Below, piece by piece: positions 10,161-21,959 of a DNA stretch of 64,000 nt (position 1 is its first letter; each line of letters opens with the position of its first letter). Position numbers and translations under genes: made by a program. Source of the stretch: Odontocerum albicorne (Eukaryota > Arthropoda > Insecta > Trichoptera > Odontoceridae); NCBI GenBank assembly GCA_949825065.1, contig OX463839.1:29521540-29585539 (forward strand), written 5' to 3'. The notes beneath the pieces are model-generated. The model worked only from the letters and a program-made list of their open reading frames with translations. It ran no database searches and was not told the origin of the DNA.

Positions 10161-10730
10161 CTCGTTGAACGTCATTGTATGTGTATAAAACACAACCGAA
10201 TATGAAGAGGCAACAACACTCTCACGCGAGTACTCGGCACGCGCGAATAATGTTACCGGATAACTCTTTTACCGGATTGGGAGGCTTTTCATTATTTAGT
10301 TTTTTGTATTGTTTCATTGTGTACATACTATTACACTCCAGCAAGAACAAGGTGTTGACAGACCAAATCTGAAGATACGATTGCAAATTCAAAGTCACAT
10401 AACGATTAGCAGGTTCAATCCGCTAGATGAGATTCGTTTTGGCAGATTCTATTCTAGAATTTACGTCATGCAGCAAGCATATAAACCACAGGATAACTAA
10501 CATAAATTCAAACGATATAATATTAAAAATAGTTCGGAAGTAAATTCACCGGGAATCGGACCCTGGACCCCTCCCCGTTTTACAGTTTTTAACAAGTATA
10601 AATTTTTAACTAATTTAAATATTTACATACGACATATATTTGCGAAAATAGGTATGTATTTCATTATATAGTGAAAAATACTGCACCAAACGCCCCGTCC
10701 CGAAAAGCATAAAAACGATATTTAAGTAAG
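10160..10730. other. Insertion specific to duplication copy 2
   Basis: Copy 1 passes directly from the equivalent of 10155 to that of 10735. The insert includes a C/G-rich patch (10215-10260) and a block similar to 8164-8420 with B-box-like GGGAATCGGACCC in reverse. It is probably one or two old SINE-type insertions. Two overlapping 60-codon ORFs look like chance. Confidence 0.55.
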
Positions 10731-10788
10731 TCAATTTCTTCTTTTTAAATTTTTTGTAACTTATTTTCTGTGTGGCCAATCTATCTAA

Positions 10789-10986
10789 AGGCCCGTTCTC
10801 AAGGATCAAGTTTAATTGACCGATTACAGTTGATCAACAAAAGTTGAATGAAATCTGTAGTGAGAATCTTTGTTTAAACAGAGTTGATCAACTCTATTAA
10901 AACAAAGGTTCTCACTATAGATTTCATTCAACTTTTGTTGATCAACTATAATCGGTAAATTAAACTTGATCCGTGAGAACGGGCCT
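10789..10986. mobile_element. PIF/Harbinger-type MITE, 198 bp, TAA target duplication
   Basis: A nearly perfect palindrome with ends AGGCCCGTTCTCAAGGATCA and its complement (TGATCCGTGAGAACGGGCCT), flanked by TAA on both sides. Copy 1 shows the empty site at about 4980 (CTAAAGATTAC). The 3-bp TWA duplication and GGCCCGTTCTC-type ends fit PIF/Harbinger, known from the superfamily. No coding capacity. Confidence 0.85.
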
Positions 10987-11349
10987 TAAATATTACTTTT
11001 TTAATTCCACTTATAACATCCATCTTGAAAGAACTGTTATTCTTAACCGATATTTCTTGCCCTATCAAACACTGTATTTAACAGATATTTTATTCAATGC
11101 ATGCTTTGTTCTGCTATTGACTTCCTTTCAATGCCCAGGCTTCACTTTTATAGATAAAGTTTGGCACTAGCACACCACTGTGCACAATCATTTTTGAAGA
11201 TTTTGCGATTGATTTCTTGGATATAACCACACTAAGTGAGCCATTGGCCTTGTAGTCTGCAGCAGCATGCCTTCCTATATATTTATATTAATCTAAATGA
11301 ATAGGATGGCATATATGATTCTACTGAAAATTAATTTTACTGCTGCCAT

Positions 11350-11517
11350 TTATATGCGTTCTTCTTTCAGCTTAGATTGCTGAGGTAAACAAAGAGAAGC
11401 CTGTTGCTGAAACGGTTCCATCATATCAGAATATACCCGGCTCGATGGATCTGAATGATTGATCAATATGTATGGGCCACCGCTGGGAATACGATATTTC
11501 CCTTTTGAATCACACTC
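11350..11517 (-). CDS. Candidate coding exon or small ORF in the duplication, copy 2
   Basis: Counterpart of 5343-5600. The same frame is kept for about 50 codons with one amino-acid change (Ser to Leu near QQQASLC), then diverges after SKLKE and stops at 11350. This part of the duplication is nearly identical between copies overall, so the shared frame is weak evidence for coding. Confidence 0.25.
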   Translation of the reverse strand, partial: ECDSKGKYRIPSGGPYILINHSDPSSRVYSDMMEPFQQQASLCLPQQSKLKEERI

Positions 11518-11901
11518 TCAAAAACGAGCGCTTACTCCCGAAAATACGAGACATAAGTTCTGAACCAAATTTATGTTTCATATTTGTTCGAATATTTAGG
11601 AAAAGATCAAATATGCCTGAAGTTGGCCGGAACAGGCCGAAATACGTTTGAATTTAATTCCATATTAATTGGAACTTTTGAATCCTTGAGGGACGAATTG
11701 AAAATTTTTTGCAGTAAAATCAACGATCTCGAAACAGTCTCTTAGTTGCGATATATAATATATTGCGAGAGGGTTGGGGGGAGGGGGAGATAATTAGGAT
11801 AGAAGAGAGGATGATAAGATTTATAAATAATATAAGATAAAGTATTCCCAATGGTAACTGAAAAAAAGGATTCCTGGCCAAGAGTTCGTCTGATAACAAT
11901 A

Positions 11902-12098
11902 CTAACATGCACTAGACCGAACGTGTTGTAGCTTTTTCACGTGCGGGATAGTATTGCTAGAACAGTGCGATAACGAACCGCGAGGTCCGTACTACAGATA
12001 TTCAAAGTATGAAGTCTCAAATAATGGGTCCGAAGACAATGTTGTCAGCTGTCTATATTAGGTGTGAATCAATAGTTGAAGGATAAAATACGAATGAA
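11902..12098 (+). mobile_element. SINE family 2, body (duplication copy 2)
   Basis: Counterpart of 5985-6180, about 95% identical by eye. Confidence 0.8.
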
Positions 12099-12189
12099 AA
12101 AAAAGTTATTTACATTAATGGAATGAATATATTAAAATTTGCTCTATAATTTTACCAATAAAAACATTCAAAATATAAATATAACCAAT

Positions 12190-12282
12190 ATTTTAATTAT
12201 GTCTACAGCTGCTCTAAACAATGTCTCTGCGTTACAGCGGAATCGCTCTCTTACTCGTAGGTCCTTCGGCCAGGAGTTCCTT
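12190..12282 (-). pseudogene. LINE C-terminus remnant (duplication copy 2)
   Basis: Counterpart of 6316-6450. Reads NSWPKDLRVRERF and TLFRAAVDIIKI. The last residues and about 75 bp of downstream sequence present in copy 1 are missing. Confidence 0.55.
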
Positions 12283-12546
12283 CGTATCCCTACACTTTAC
12301 TTGTATCTACCTTCCCTTGCAAAATCAATTGGATGATTTCATATTTTTTCCTCTTATGAAATGCTCAAGTATCCCAATCTTCTCTTCTTCTGAGTCATTC
12401 ATTTTATTTTCTTGGATAGATAATTTTCTTACTTTTGAAAACAATAGATAAATATATAAAAATCAATCAGATTCGAACCCGACAATTTCAGACAAGAAAG
12501 TTGTTAATTCATGTAAAAAGGAATTATTAAGACGATTATTAGTATA

Positions 12547-13708
12547 CACCCATTCCTCGCTTTACTACCTAGATACGTTCCGGAAAAATTGGCCGTAAAG
12601 CGAAAAGCCGTATAACGAATCAATTATTTTGATACAAACCCATACAAATTCAATTGGATCTGTTCCAATTTTATATAAAATAATATAGTTTTTAGTTCAT
12701 AAAGCATTTTATTCTTTTTATTTCCTATAAAAATGCTCACATAAAAATAAAAGTACAAATAATGTAATAATAAATAGAAATTCAAAAAATAAACATATAA
12801 ATTTAAAAACAAAAGAAATCATACGCACATATGTATACATATAATAAAACACATAAAATAAAATGTGTAAAAACTGTGTTTTAAAAATGACGAACATTAA
12901 CATGAAGAATCAGTAAGCTATAATATGCTGCCATCATCACTTTCCGCTGTTGTGGATTGCTGGACCCAGTTTAAAATATTGGTCCAACGTTGCCTGCTTC
13001 GCCTTGCAGTGTTTTGTAACAGGTAATGGCTGAGTTTACCCCTCGAGACACATAATTCCGATAAATTAACCGGGTGCCCTGGAGCATCATCCAAAATGAG
13101 CAATGCCCTGTTGCTCAAGTTACTGTCCTTCAAATATTTTGTTTACTTCTGGGCAAAAGTAATTTTTAAACCAGTCTTCAAAGAGAATCTTAGTCATCCA
13201 ACCTTTCTTGTTGGATCTCCAAATGACGGGCAATTGTTTCTTGTTCAGCCCTTTAAAACACTTTGGATTTTCGGAAAGATATACTAAAAGTGGTTTTAGC
13301 TTAAAATCCCCTGCAGCATTAGCACAAAGGAGAAAAGTTAATCGTTCTGACACCTTATATCCAGATGCAGACTTTTCATATTTTGAAATGTAAGTTCTTT
13401 CAGGCATTCGCTTCCAATTGAGTCCTGTCTTGTCTACCATACATTGAAAACTTGTTCAGGTCGGTATCCACCTCTTTCAATAATTATTTTCAAAATGTTG
13501 GGATATTCTTTAGCTGCGTCATCATCGACACTAGCTGTTTCACCTTTCATTTTTAAGTTGTGCAAATTGTGGCGATTTTTTAATTTAAAGCATTTTTTGG
13601 CCGAATAACGAAACATTGTGGGCCGTAAATCGAAAATGTGGCATAATTAAAAAAGGCCGTTATAGCGAAATGCCGTATCAAGAGCGGCCGTATAGCGAGG
13701 TATGGGTG
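12547..13708 (-). mobile_element. Tigger/pogo-family DNA transposon, 1.16 kb, internally deleted
   Basis: Flanked by TA on both sides (12545-12546, 13709-13710). Imperfect inverted ends: CACCCATTCCTCGCTTTACT on the left against CACCCATACCTCGCTATACG read inward from the right. Subterminal GGCCGTAAAGCGAAAAGCCG-type repeats recur at both ends (12590-12612, 13620-13695). It encodes transposase fragments on the minus strand. Confidence 0.92.
12918..13616 (-). pseudogene. Tigger-type (DDE) transposase fragments
   Basis: Three overlapping frames read on the minus strand: 13616-13434, 13440-13120 and 13133-12918. Recognisable Tigger motifs are DKTGLNWKRMPERTYIS (first catalytic Asp, but Lys where Glu is usual), LLCANAAGDFKLKPLLVY, PVIWRSNKKGW, and LLILDDAPGHP (second Asp). 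The N-terminal CENP-B-like DNA-binding region and the third catalytic Asp are missing; after DDAPGHP the sequence jumps to a C-terminal fragment. There are at least two frameshifts. Not functional. Confidence 0.9.
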
Positions 13709-14175
13709 TATTCTTGAGATCATTTTGACAGACATTTTTCAATTAATTATACATTTGACGATATGCTTAATCGTTTTATAATCACATACTATATATGGTA
13801 CGAGTATTGTATCGAAAATCATTTCTCAATGCTCAGAATTCCAAATACCCATGGATCCAAAAGTTTCTTTATGTCTCCTGATTTTCATTGGTTGATTATC
13901 ACATTTTGATATATTTATTCTGCATTTTTGTTAACTTTTCAAACCTAAATATTTTTTTCGCAAATAAAATAATTTTCACTCAGTACGAAATACCCGAGTG
14001 CAAATCATCAAAAAATCTTGTATTGCAATGATTCTGAATAATAAAATTTGTATTTGGCAGTTCTGACATGTTATGAAATTAAGTGACAAACGTGACGTGA
14101 CGAATCATAACTGAAATGACAAAATAAAAGAGAAAACTTCTTGATATATTTGAGAGACATGATCTATAGTACACG

Positions 14176-14268
14176 ATGCTCTCGACTTTCATATTACTGA
14201 TGATGTTTATACCCCTTATTATTGGATACCTTAGCTGTACGTTCAAAAAGTGTCATAAGGGGATCTGA
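14176..14268 (+). CDS. Candidate 30-residue membrane peptide, copy 2
   Basis: Identical in all 93 bases to 7482-7574, with about 12 further identical bases after the stop. See copy 1 for description. Confidence 0.35.
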   Translation: MLSTFILLMMFIPLIIGYLSCTFKKCHKGI

Positions 14269-14886
14269 ATGATTGGTCGATTACAAGAAACACGATGAAT
14301 ATGACTGTTTTTACGGAATATGGAAGTAAACGATTTTTTTATTAGCACCGCAAAAGTAGCAATCATTTAAACATAGTAAGTGCAGTAATACTTTTCTTAA
14401 TGCAGAAGATGCGTTCCGAGAAACATATTTGTTTCGATAAACTTCGTTTTCAGAAGTAGAATAAAAATAATACACACACATGTGCACATACAATAAATAA
14501 AAACTAACTAACTTTCGTTGATTGGAAAATTAAGAGTTAAAAAGACAAAAAAAATGTTATCACTGAAAAAAAATTATTGCCAACCTTAAAATTCATGAAT
14601 TTTTTGGCGCCATTTAGTGATCAAAGACACTTGAAGAACGTTAATGTTCCTATAGAATATCTGAAATAACGTGAACTTAAGAATTTTTTTGTATGCCTCA
14701 GATTGCCTTCACTTAATACAAATAATAAATGGAATAGGGAAAAATTTTGGTTTGAGAAATAAAAGCATATTTATATATCAAACATTTATTTCGTATATTC
14801 TGTAGATAATCTTATTCTATTTAAAAATAAAAATGCTTCACCTCTAACAGTATCACTACACATATTATGAACAAACTATTACAATA

Positions 14887-16280
14887 TATGATATGAGGTG
14901 ATCTGATTTATTGAACACTTTGCGGATGAGAAAAAATACGAGTACAATGCAGTCGGCCAAAGACACATCGTTTCGCTTTAAGAATTTTATTATTCAGAGC
15001 GAAATCTTTAGACATACTCGCGACACCTTTGCTATTCACTTAAATAATAACATATAAGTAGTATTTATTTTTTTACTGCAAAAAAGCAAGTTGAACAATA
15101 CACATCCAAGAACTCGTTAGGATATGAAGGTAGACTTGAAAATGTTCTAAAACATGCCTGGTGAGTCTGTATGGTTGGTCTAAATCTATCGGCTAAGTGT
15201 AAGAGCAAATGAAATGAGTTATGTGTATGGGTTGAGAAAAATAACTTAATCCAGGGATTCGTTCGTTGGTCTCCTTATATGAAACGATGAAGCCGCGCCA
15301 CTTTCTGACGCGGGAATGGTTCTCAAACTAAACCACATCGTGGATTTCTTCGAAGGGGGTTTATAATCGGTAAATTCCTTCTAAAAGTTAATATACCTGT
15401 GGAAAGACTTCATGTTTGTCTTGAATAACATCCTTATAATGTTGACGGTAACAGCCGTGAGATATCTTGGCCTTGCAAAGTTCACCATACCTTAGATACA
15501 TAGATGTGATCTACCCATTGCAGCCGAATAATGTTAAAAAATCCAAGTAATATTTGATCAAAAACTTACACATAAATATCACCTGTAAGGGAATGAGATA
15601 TTAATAATTAAGCTTAATCTATCTAGTAAATTAGGAACAATAAATTAAGCAGTAAAACACATACATCAATACCGAATCACTTGAGAAAATTTGCACATTT
15701 CAGAAATTTCAACTTAACAATAAGATAAATAAAATTAAATATATTGTACTTGGACTTACTATAGAATTTGGTATTAATATAGAATTAGCGTGATTAAAAA
15801 CTTTGTTTTCTGATATCATCAAATGGAAAACATTCATTAGTGAGTCACACACGAGGGAGGAAAAAAAGATTTAGCGATTGCGATGCAGCCGTTGGAAAAG
15901 ATAAAATGATCAAAGAAAGTGTTTAGAGTTAGTTGATGACAGATGTAACTGCCCTGTGAGTTATATAATTTGTACAAATAAAACTACGTTTTCTTTTATG
16001 ATTTGTAAACATACAAGAATTGTTATGACAAAGATACGCACTAGACGGTCATGTAGATAATTATGCAATATAGTGTGCATTCAGTTTATTTTTCAATTTA
16101 TAGTATGGAGACGGATTTTTTCAATACACATATTTTTTAGAAAATATTTCGAATTTTTACGAAGAAAACGTTACAAATATCTATAAAGTAGTAACTAAGT
16201 TTCATAGATCGAATGGTTGCTGGAATTACGCACCTAAGGTGACAGAGGTACGTTTCGAGCAAGAAATTCTTGTTTGAGAG
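14887..16280. other. No gene or recognised repeat seen
   Basis: AT-rich single-copy sequence beyond the duplication end. 15240-15370 is slightly richer in G and C but opens no convincing frame. Confidence 0.5.
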
Positions 16281-16284
16281 TTCT

Positions 16285-16465
16285 CGAGTGTGTGTCGGGG
16301 AAGAAACTCGAACCTTCCATAACAAAAGGCGTCACCGAGTCGGCTATTCGTATATTGTGATTAGAAAGACCGACAGCCTGTGGGTTGCTGAAACATAACT
16401 AATGGAGCCCTATGGCTGAATTAAGGACGGATAGGCTTGTCAGGCGCCGTTAAAGGATAACAAAT
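16285..16465 (-). mobile_element. tRNA-derived SINE-like element
   Basis: The reverse complement of 16290-16350 has an A-box-like TAGCCGACTCGGTGAC and a B-box-like GGTTCGAGTT at tRNA spacing. 16395-16465 holds a G/C-richer block (GGACGGATAGGCTTGTCAGG). The head differs from SINE families 1 and 2. Confidence 0.5.
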
Positions 16466-18250
16466 CAAATACTTTATTTCATACAATCAAACTACCAAAA
16501 TGAACCATTTCATTATAAACACACAAATATTACCTCATCGAAATTATTGTAGTTTGAATAATGTAATAGTAATAAAACTAGAAAAGCAGTAACTTGAATT
16601 AAGTTTCGATTAGTTACGCTATACTTGAGATCCTTTATTGTGATTTGTTGTTTATTCTTGATCAAATAAACCGTTAAATTGGTTTTCATTATTACTGTCC
16701 CAGTTGAATAAAATAAATTGGCCATTAAACGAAAATCAATACTCAGCTAAGAATCTTTGATTTTTTTTGTAAATTCCACATGGCGATTATTTGCAATATA
16801 AAAAAATATCAGAATTCCTGAAAAGGAAAGTGTCATTTTTCATTAAATAATTTACATCCTTTACAGTTATTTACATTATCTTATTGAAACAAAAAAAAGG
16901 GTAAAATAGAGCGATATTTGTAAAGGATTCATGCCCATGCCCATGTAATTCTTAACCAATACAATTGGGTAAAGATGAGCAATGAATAAAATATATTTTG
17001 TTTTTATTTATATATTAATGTCGAATTGAACCGACCAAAAAATTTTTTTTTTAACGGCAATTTACCCAAATTCGGGTGCTCCCAATAAGTTGAATCCTTT
17101 CATTGAGAAAACAGACACTAGAAATCATTTACTCGAAGAGTATTTGCCATTATTTTTCTCAAACAAAAATATTATTTTTCAATATTCAAATGTGAAAAAG
17201 AGATTAATTACGCTTAATTCAATTCAAGAATCTCTAAGTGTGTAATAAATAATCTAGAAATTATTATGAATTTATAAACGTTATTTTTAGCGGAGTACAA
17301 AAAGTTAAGAAAGTTATTTGAATACATTCCTTTAACGAGAACGGAAGGTTTTCCCTGTGGCTCAAGTTATTTGACGTCGGCTTTGTAATTCATTGACATA
17401 GGATAATGAATAGCATTTTGTTAAAGATACTGAAATGGAAGGGTGGTAAAAACAATGCGCCAAGAGGAAACAATTATGAATTTGGTTGCTTAAGATTAAA
17501 TATTGAATCCAGAAATTCACGATGTTTATCGAATGTACAATATTTTAACGTGAAAGTTATAAGAATTATACGAGATAATAAAACTGCTGAACGAATATTT
17601 CATCGAGATAATTAGCATTAGAATAAGATGAAATTAAAAACCAAATCCTGGAAGAACTCAGTTGAACTGCTCCCGAACCGACGAAATATCCCGAGCAAAG
17701 AGATGTGGCGTCTTCCTCTACCTACTTGCATATTTATTTTTGTTTCGATAATAATTAGTTATGTCGTAATATACGAGTACGTGATCTTGGTTCGCTGTTT
17801 ATTACCAAAATGTGGTGTTGCAAAATGTGAATTATATCTTTTTCCAATGACGAAACGTGTTTTTCCCCATTCTCCGTTCTATTTTTCTTTCCCTATCTTT
17901 CCGTTTCAAAAAGCATTGGTCACATTAAAAACGAATGTTGTGTATTTTTTCTTTATTTTCGAATTTCAATTTAGAATTCTGTTTTGTTATGACTTTTTTA
18001 CTCTTTTTTTCTTTGTTTGTGTATAACCTAAAACCTATGTATTTTCTTTGTTTGTGTATAACCTAAACACCTCAGCTAGAAATTGGCACAACCTGTGTTA
18101 CTCCTATCTGGTTGGTTAAAAAAAGATTTCCGTAGGGTAAAAAACTCCTTGAATGTGCATTAATGTAATGAAGTGCCAACTAAAAAAAACACCGAGTTTT
18201 CATCACTTCTCGGTTTCGGTGTAGTTTGTGGATTTAGAATCGGAGTATAA
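16466..18250. other. No supported gene; small repeats
   Basis: A 132-codon plus-strand ORF at 17628-18026 is dominated by Phe and Ile runs and looks like AT-rich background. A 30-bp unit (TTTCTTTGTTTGTGTATAACC) is repeated twice at about 18006-18068. 17335-17480 resembles 18745-18880 in block order (GACGTYGGCTTTGTA, then GAAATGGRAGGGYGG), an old dispersed repeat. Confidence 0.5.
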
Positions 18251-18254
18251 ATAA

Positions 18255-18474
18255 CGACCTTCGTGGCCTAGTTGATAAGACACTTGTTTCCCAGTCCGGA
18301 GGTTGCGGGTTCAAATCCCGTTGGAACCCAGATTATTTTTAAAAAGGATTCCAGTCTGGTTTTTACTCAAGGCCACTTAAACATCTTTCTGGTTGGTTGA
18401 AAGAGATTGCCACATGGCAATAAGCCCGCCAGGTTGTACTGTATACAGCGAAAGTGTTACACAATACAATATAT
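18255..18474 (+). mobile_element. SINE family 1 (tRNA-headed), near full length
   Basis: The head ACCTTCGTGGCCTAGTTGAT holds the A box; GGTTGCGGGTTCAAATCCCG holds the B box. The body runs CAGTCTGGTTTT ... ACATCTTTCTGGTTGG ... GATTGCCACATGGCAATAAG ... CCAGGTTGTACTGTATACAG and ends in an ACAATACAATA tail. The acceptor stem does not pair, so this is not a tRNA gene. It is the best reference copy in the window for the others listed as family 1. Confidence 0.85.
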
Positions 18475-18605
18475 TATTAGATTAGTCATAGATTTTCTAT
18501 GATATTTGAACTTAAATAATTCTGCGTAATAACGGCGTAAATGTAGAAGGTGTATTACTCAACAAATTTTATTGAGGTTAATCTCTAAAAATCTAAAATC
18601 GTTCT

Positions 18606-18667
18606 TATGAAGTGGGTTTTTGCTACCGATTACGAACGTGAAATCGGTAGCAAAAGCCCACTTCATA
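18606..18667. repeat. Short near-perfect hairpin, 26-bp stem and 10-base loop
   Basis: TATGAAGTGGGTTTTTGCTA... pairs with its complement ending at 18667 over 26 positions with one mismatch that would be a G-U pair in plus-strand RNA. No matching ends or target duplication were found. It could be a miRNA-like precursor, a foldback remnant, or chance. Confidence 0.6.
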
Positions 18668-19166
18668 GGCTTAAGTGGTTTTAGCAACCATCGTCTTTTG
18701 AAAACCTTATAATTGACTGAGCCCAAATTATTTTCATAGCTAAACAGGTTTTCCTAAAGATTGAAGTGGTTTTGAATACGGGTTATCAATTGACGTTGGC
18801 TTTGTATCGTATTGATACGGGTTAATTTTGCCAAACACTTTTGAAATGGGAGGGCGGAAAAATCAATCGTCAGAGAGCAATTACTGTCTAGCTGTAGTCG
18901 TAGGTACGAGTATATACCGTGTGTTAAAAGGAATGGGTCTCTTAGAAAATTCATCCCGATAATTAATTCCCATTCTTACGCAAAGAATGGGCCGAATGCG
19001 GTGAGAAAACTTCACAAAAGGTAGGTTTCTTTTGAAATGGAGATAAATATATAAGGTTAAATTAAAAAAAAAAGCAAGATTTCCGTAAACGGTGAACGAA
19101 ATTTATAATAAAAAAGAAGATTAAAAAAGAAAGATAAGTCATCTGCTAAAAAAAGCTAAATTATGT

Positions 19167-19362
19167 TGGTGTTTTTGAGGTACTCAACTTTAATCACCTA
19201 GTTCTAAGCCGATAGCTCAGCTTAATTTCAGTAAATACTCAATGCTTGGCCCTAACTTCCATGGTGGTGTTTTTGAAGTACTCAAATTTAATCACCTAGT
19301 TCTAAGCCGATAGCTTAGCTTAATTTCAGTAAATACTCAATGCTTGGCCCTAACTTACATGG
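19167..19362. repeat. Tandem duplication, 98-bp unit, 2 copies
   Basis: Two copies beginning TGGTGTTTTTGA, differing at about five positions. Confidence 0.93.
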
Positions 19363-19394
19363 TCAAACAAGTAAAATATAGACACATGTAAATA

Positions 19395-20950
19395 GGTATA
19401 TCTTTTTCTTCTTCAGCCGTCTCTCCACTGCTGGATGTAGGTCTCTTCTAAAACCTTCCACGCTTCCCTGTCTTGGGCTTTTCTCGTCCATTTTCTACCG
19501 GCGACAGGGATAATGTCGTCAGCCCACCTCTTCTGGGGCCGTCCCATCGGTCTTCTCGTATCCCACGGCATCCATTTCAGGACTCTGGGTGCCCATATTT
19601 CATTTCGTTGTCTTGCAACGTGACCCGCCCATTGTCACTTCATGCCAGCAACACGGTTCATTATGTCGACAACCCTAGTCCGTCGCCTGATTTCTTCATT
19701 TCTGACTTTGTCTATCAGACTTATGTCCAACATTCGTCGTTCCATGGACCGTTGTGCGCATTTTAGTCTGTGAATGGTATTGGCAGTTAGTGTCATCGTT
19801 TCCAAACCATACGTTAGCACAGGGAGGACGCATGCATCGAAGACTTTTCTTTTTAGATTGGTGGGAGCTACCTTGTTCTTGAGAAAATGGTCGAGCTTTC
19901 CGAATGCTGGCCAGCCAGCCCAGTCCAATTCTTCTGGGTATTTCCGCTATTTGGTTCTCTTTTCTCAATTTGATTTTATGTCCGAAGTATATGTATTCGT
20001 CAACAGCTTCGATTGTCTTATTATCTACTTTGAGATTTCTGTTGGATGGACTCCAAATTTTTGTTTTATTTATGTTCATTTCTAAACCAAATTTTAGGGA
20101 AGCGTCATGGAGTTCCTTAATCATGTCACTTGGTTCTGTCAGATCATTACTTATAAGCACAATGTCATCCGCAAAACGGAGGTGGTTCAAAAAAATTCCA
20201 TCAATCCTTATTCCCTTATGTTCCCAGTTGAGTATTTTAAAGATATTTTCCAGAACTAGTGTAAATAGTTTGGGTGAGATGGGATCCCCTTGTCTAACAC
20301 CCCTCTTGATTTAAATTTTTTTTCTGTTTTTGTATTTTCATCAATTCTTACATCCATTGTGGCATGTTCGTAAATAAATTTGATCAGTCTTGTGTACCTT
20401 GAGTCGATTCTTGCGTCATTTAACGTTTCTATTATTCCCAACATATTCTACAGAATCAAAACCCTTTTTATAGTCGATAAATGCCAGATGGATTTTTATA
20501 TTGTATTCTGTGGTTTTTTCAATAAGTAGGCGTAGAGTTTGTACATGATCAGTAGTCCCAAAACCTTTTCTGAAGCCAGCTTGTTCTATTGGTTGGTAGA
20601 AATCCAGTTTGGGTGTCAAGCGGTTTGTAAGGATTTTCGTGAGCAGTTTGTATAGATGAGATAGCAGACTAATTGGTCGATAGTTTTCCAGATTTTCAGG
20701 ATCTTCTTTCTTGTATAGTAACACCACCTCAGCGTTTTGCCATTTTTCTGGTATACTTTCTTGTTCCAAACATTTATTTAGGAGTATTTTTACTGTTTCA
20801 ATTATTTCTTCGCCTCACAATTTCAACACTTCACTTGTCACTTGATGTTCTCCTGGACTTTTATTATTTTTCACGTGTTTGAGGGCATTTTTTACTTCGC
20901 TGTATTCTATTTCAGGTAACTCTTCCGATCCAACGTTCATTATGGTATCA
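19395..20950 (-). mobile_element. RTE-like LINE, 5' truncated, coding frame broken
   Basis: Reverse transcriptase remnants in order on the minus strand: NYRPISLLSHLYKLLTKIL and QAGFRKGFGTTDHVQTLRLL (20769-20416), AFIDYKKGFDSV (catalytic Asp motif), RFADDIVLIS (FADD motif, 20190-19696), LPVLTYGLETMTLT (19928-19635). The C-terminal tail typical of insect endonuclease-reverse transcriptase LINEs follows (GRPQKRWADDI region near 19520). Several frameshifts separate the pieces. The 5' end stops near a TA/CTCGTATTA repeat at about 20960, and the endonuclease domain is absent. It ends in an AGAAGAAAAAGATA-type tail. Clade call is by pattern memory. Confidence 0.85.
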
Positions 20951-21269
20951 CTGCTTTATCCTCGTATTAGGTATATATATATATATCCTCGTATTACGGC
21001 AAAAATCAATATTTTTAAGGTGTCAAACCCATATTATATGGATATATTAATATGTGAAATCTCAAATACATACAACTTGCAAGATATTTATTTTATAGAG
21101 TATCTAGTCCTGAAAGTGAATTGAAACTATTGTGATTGATTGAAACTATCTTACATAAATACTTCAATGAATATAACTCTAACTAATCCATCCGGTTCAA
21201 AATTATTAAATAGAGACAAACACTAAATTCAAACCTTTCAAAGGAATCAAACAAAAGCTTAAAAAAAAC

Positions 21270-21765
21270 TTTGTTTTTCTCGGTGTACCTACAATTACAT
21301 AATTTATGTTTTAGTCAAAGTAAAGATTTTCTCGGTGTACAATTACATAATTTATGTTGCTTTTCTTCTTTCTCGCTATCCTTTAGTCAAAGTAAAGATT
21401 TTCTCGGTGTACAATTACATAATTTATGTTGCTTTTCTTCTTTCCCGCTATCCTTTAGTCAAAGTAAAGATTTTATTGGTGTACAATTACATAATTTATG
21501 TTGCTTTCCTTCTTTCCCGCTATCCTTTAGTCAAAGTAAAGATTTTATTGGTGTACAATTACATAATTTATGTTGCTTTTCTTCTTTCCCGCTATCCTTT
21601 AGTCAAAGTTAAGATTTTCTCGGTGTACAATTACATAATTTATGTTGATTTTCTTCTTTCCCGCTATCCTTTAGTCAAAGTAAAGATTTTCTCGGTGTAC
21701 AATTACATAATTTATGTTGCTATTTTTCTTTCCCGCTATCCTTTAGTCAAAGTAAAGATTTGGTC
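21270..21765. repeat. Minisatellite, 72-bp unit, about 7 copies
   Basis: GTGTACAATTACATAATTTA recurs every 72 bases, with minor variants between units. Because 72 is a multiple of three, frames stay open across the array (160 and 113 codons), each repeating a 24-residue unit such as YNYIIYVAFLLSRYPLVKV. There is no sign these are expressed. Confidence 0.95.
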
Positions 21766-21845
21766 TGCCCGAGTCGTAATTTTCTTGACTCCAGTCTGTT
21801 TTCAATGCAGCTGCTAGACTGATATATGGTTGAAATGAATATTGT

Positions 21846-21935
21846 CATATTGTATTGTATTAGACTTTCGTTGTATACAGTCCGACCTGGAGGGTTTATT
21901 GCCATGTGGCAATCTCTTCCAACCAAATATACTTC
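21846..21935 (-). mobile_element. SINE family 1, 3' fragment
   Basis: The reverse complement reads TTGGAAGAGATTGCCACATG, then GTATACAACGAAAGT and the ACAATACAATA tail. It abuts the LINE at 21960. Confidence 0.85.
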
Positions 21936-21959
21936 ATATAAGTTTGCTTCTAAGTTTAT

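Larger units (their letters stand above)
8914..14886. repeat. Segmental duplication, copy 2
   Basis: The paralogue of 1-8163, in the same orientation. Similarity stops after AACAAACTATTACAAT at 14886 (8163 in copy 1). Copy 2 carries its own additions: about 570 bp at 10160-10730, a Harbinger MITE at 10789-10986, and the full 1.16-kb Tigger. It lacks the 49-bp array, mariner, palindromic element and TA run of copy 1. Confidence 0.9.

Noticed and set aside
17628..18026. 132-codon ORF as a membrane protein gene
   Set aside because: Composition is that of AT-rich background, with Phe runs near the end; no motif, no intron signals, and the end overlaps a small tandem repeat.
18255..18330. tRNA gene
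   Set aside because: A and B boxes are present, but the acceptor stem does not pair and the sequence continues into a SINE body. The same holds for all family 1 and family 2 heads.
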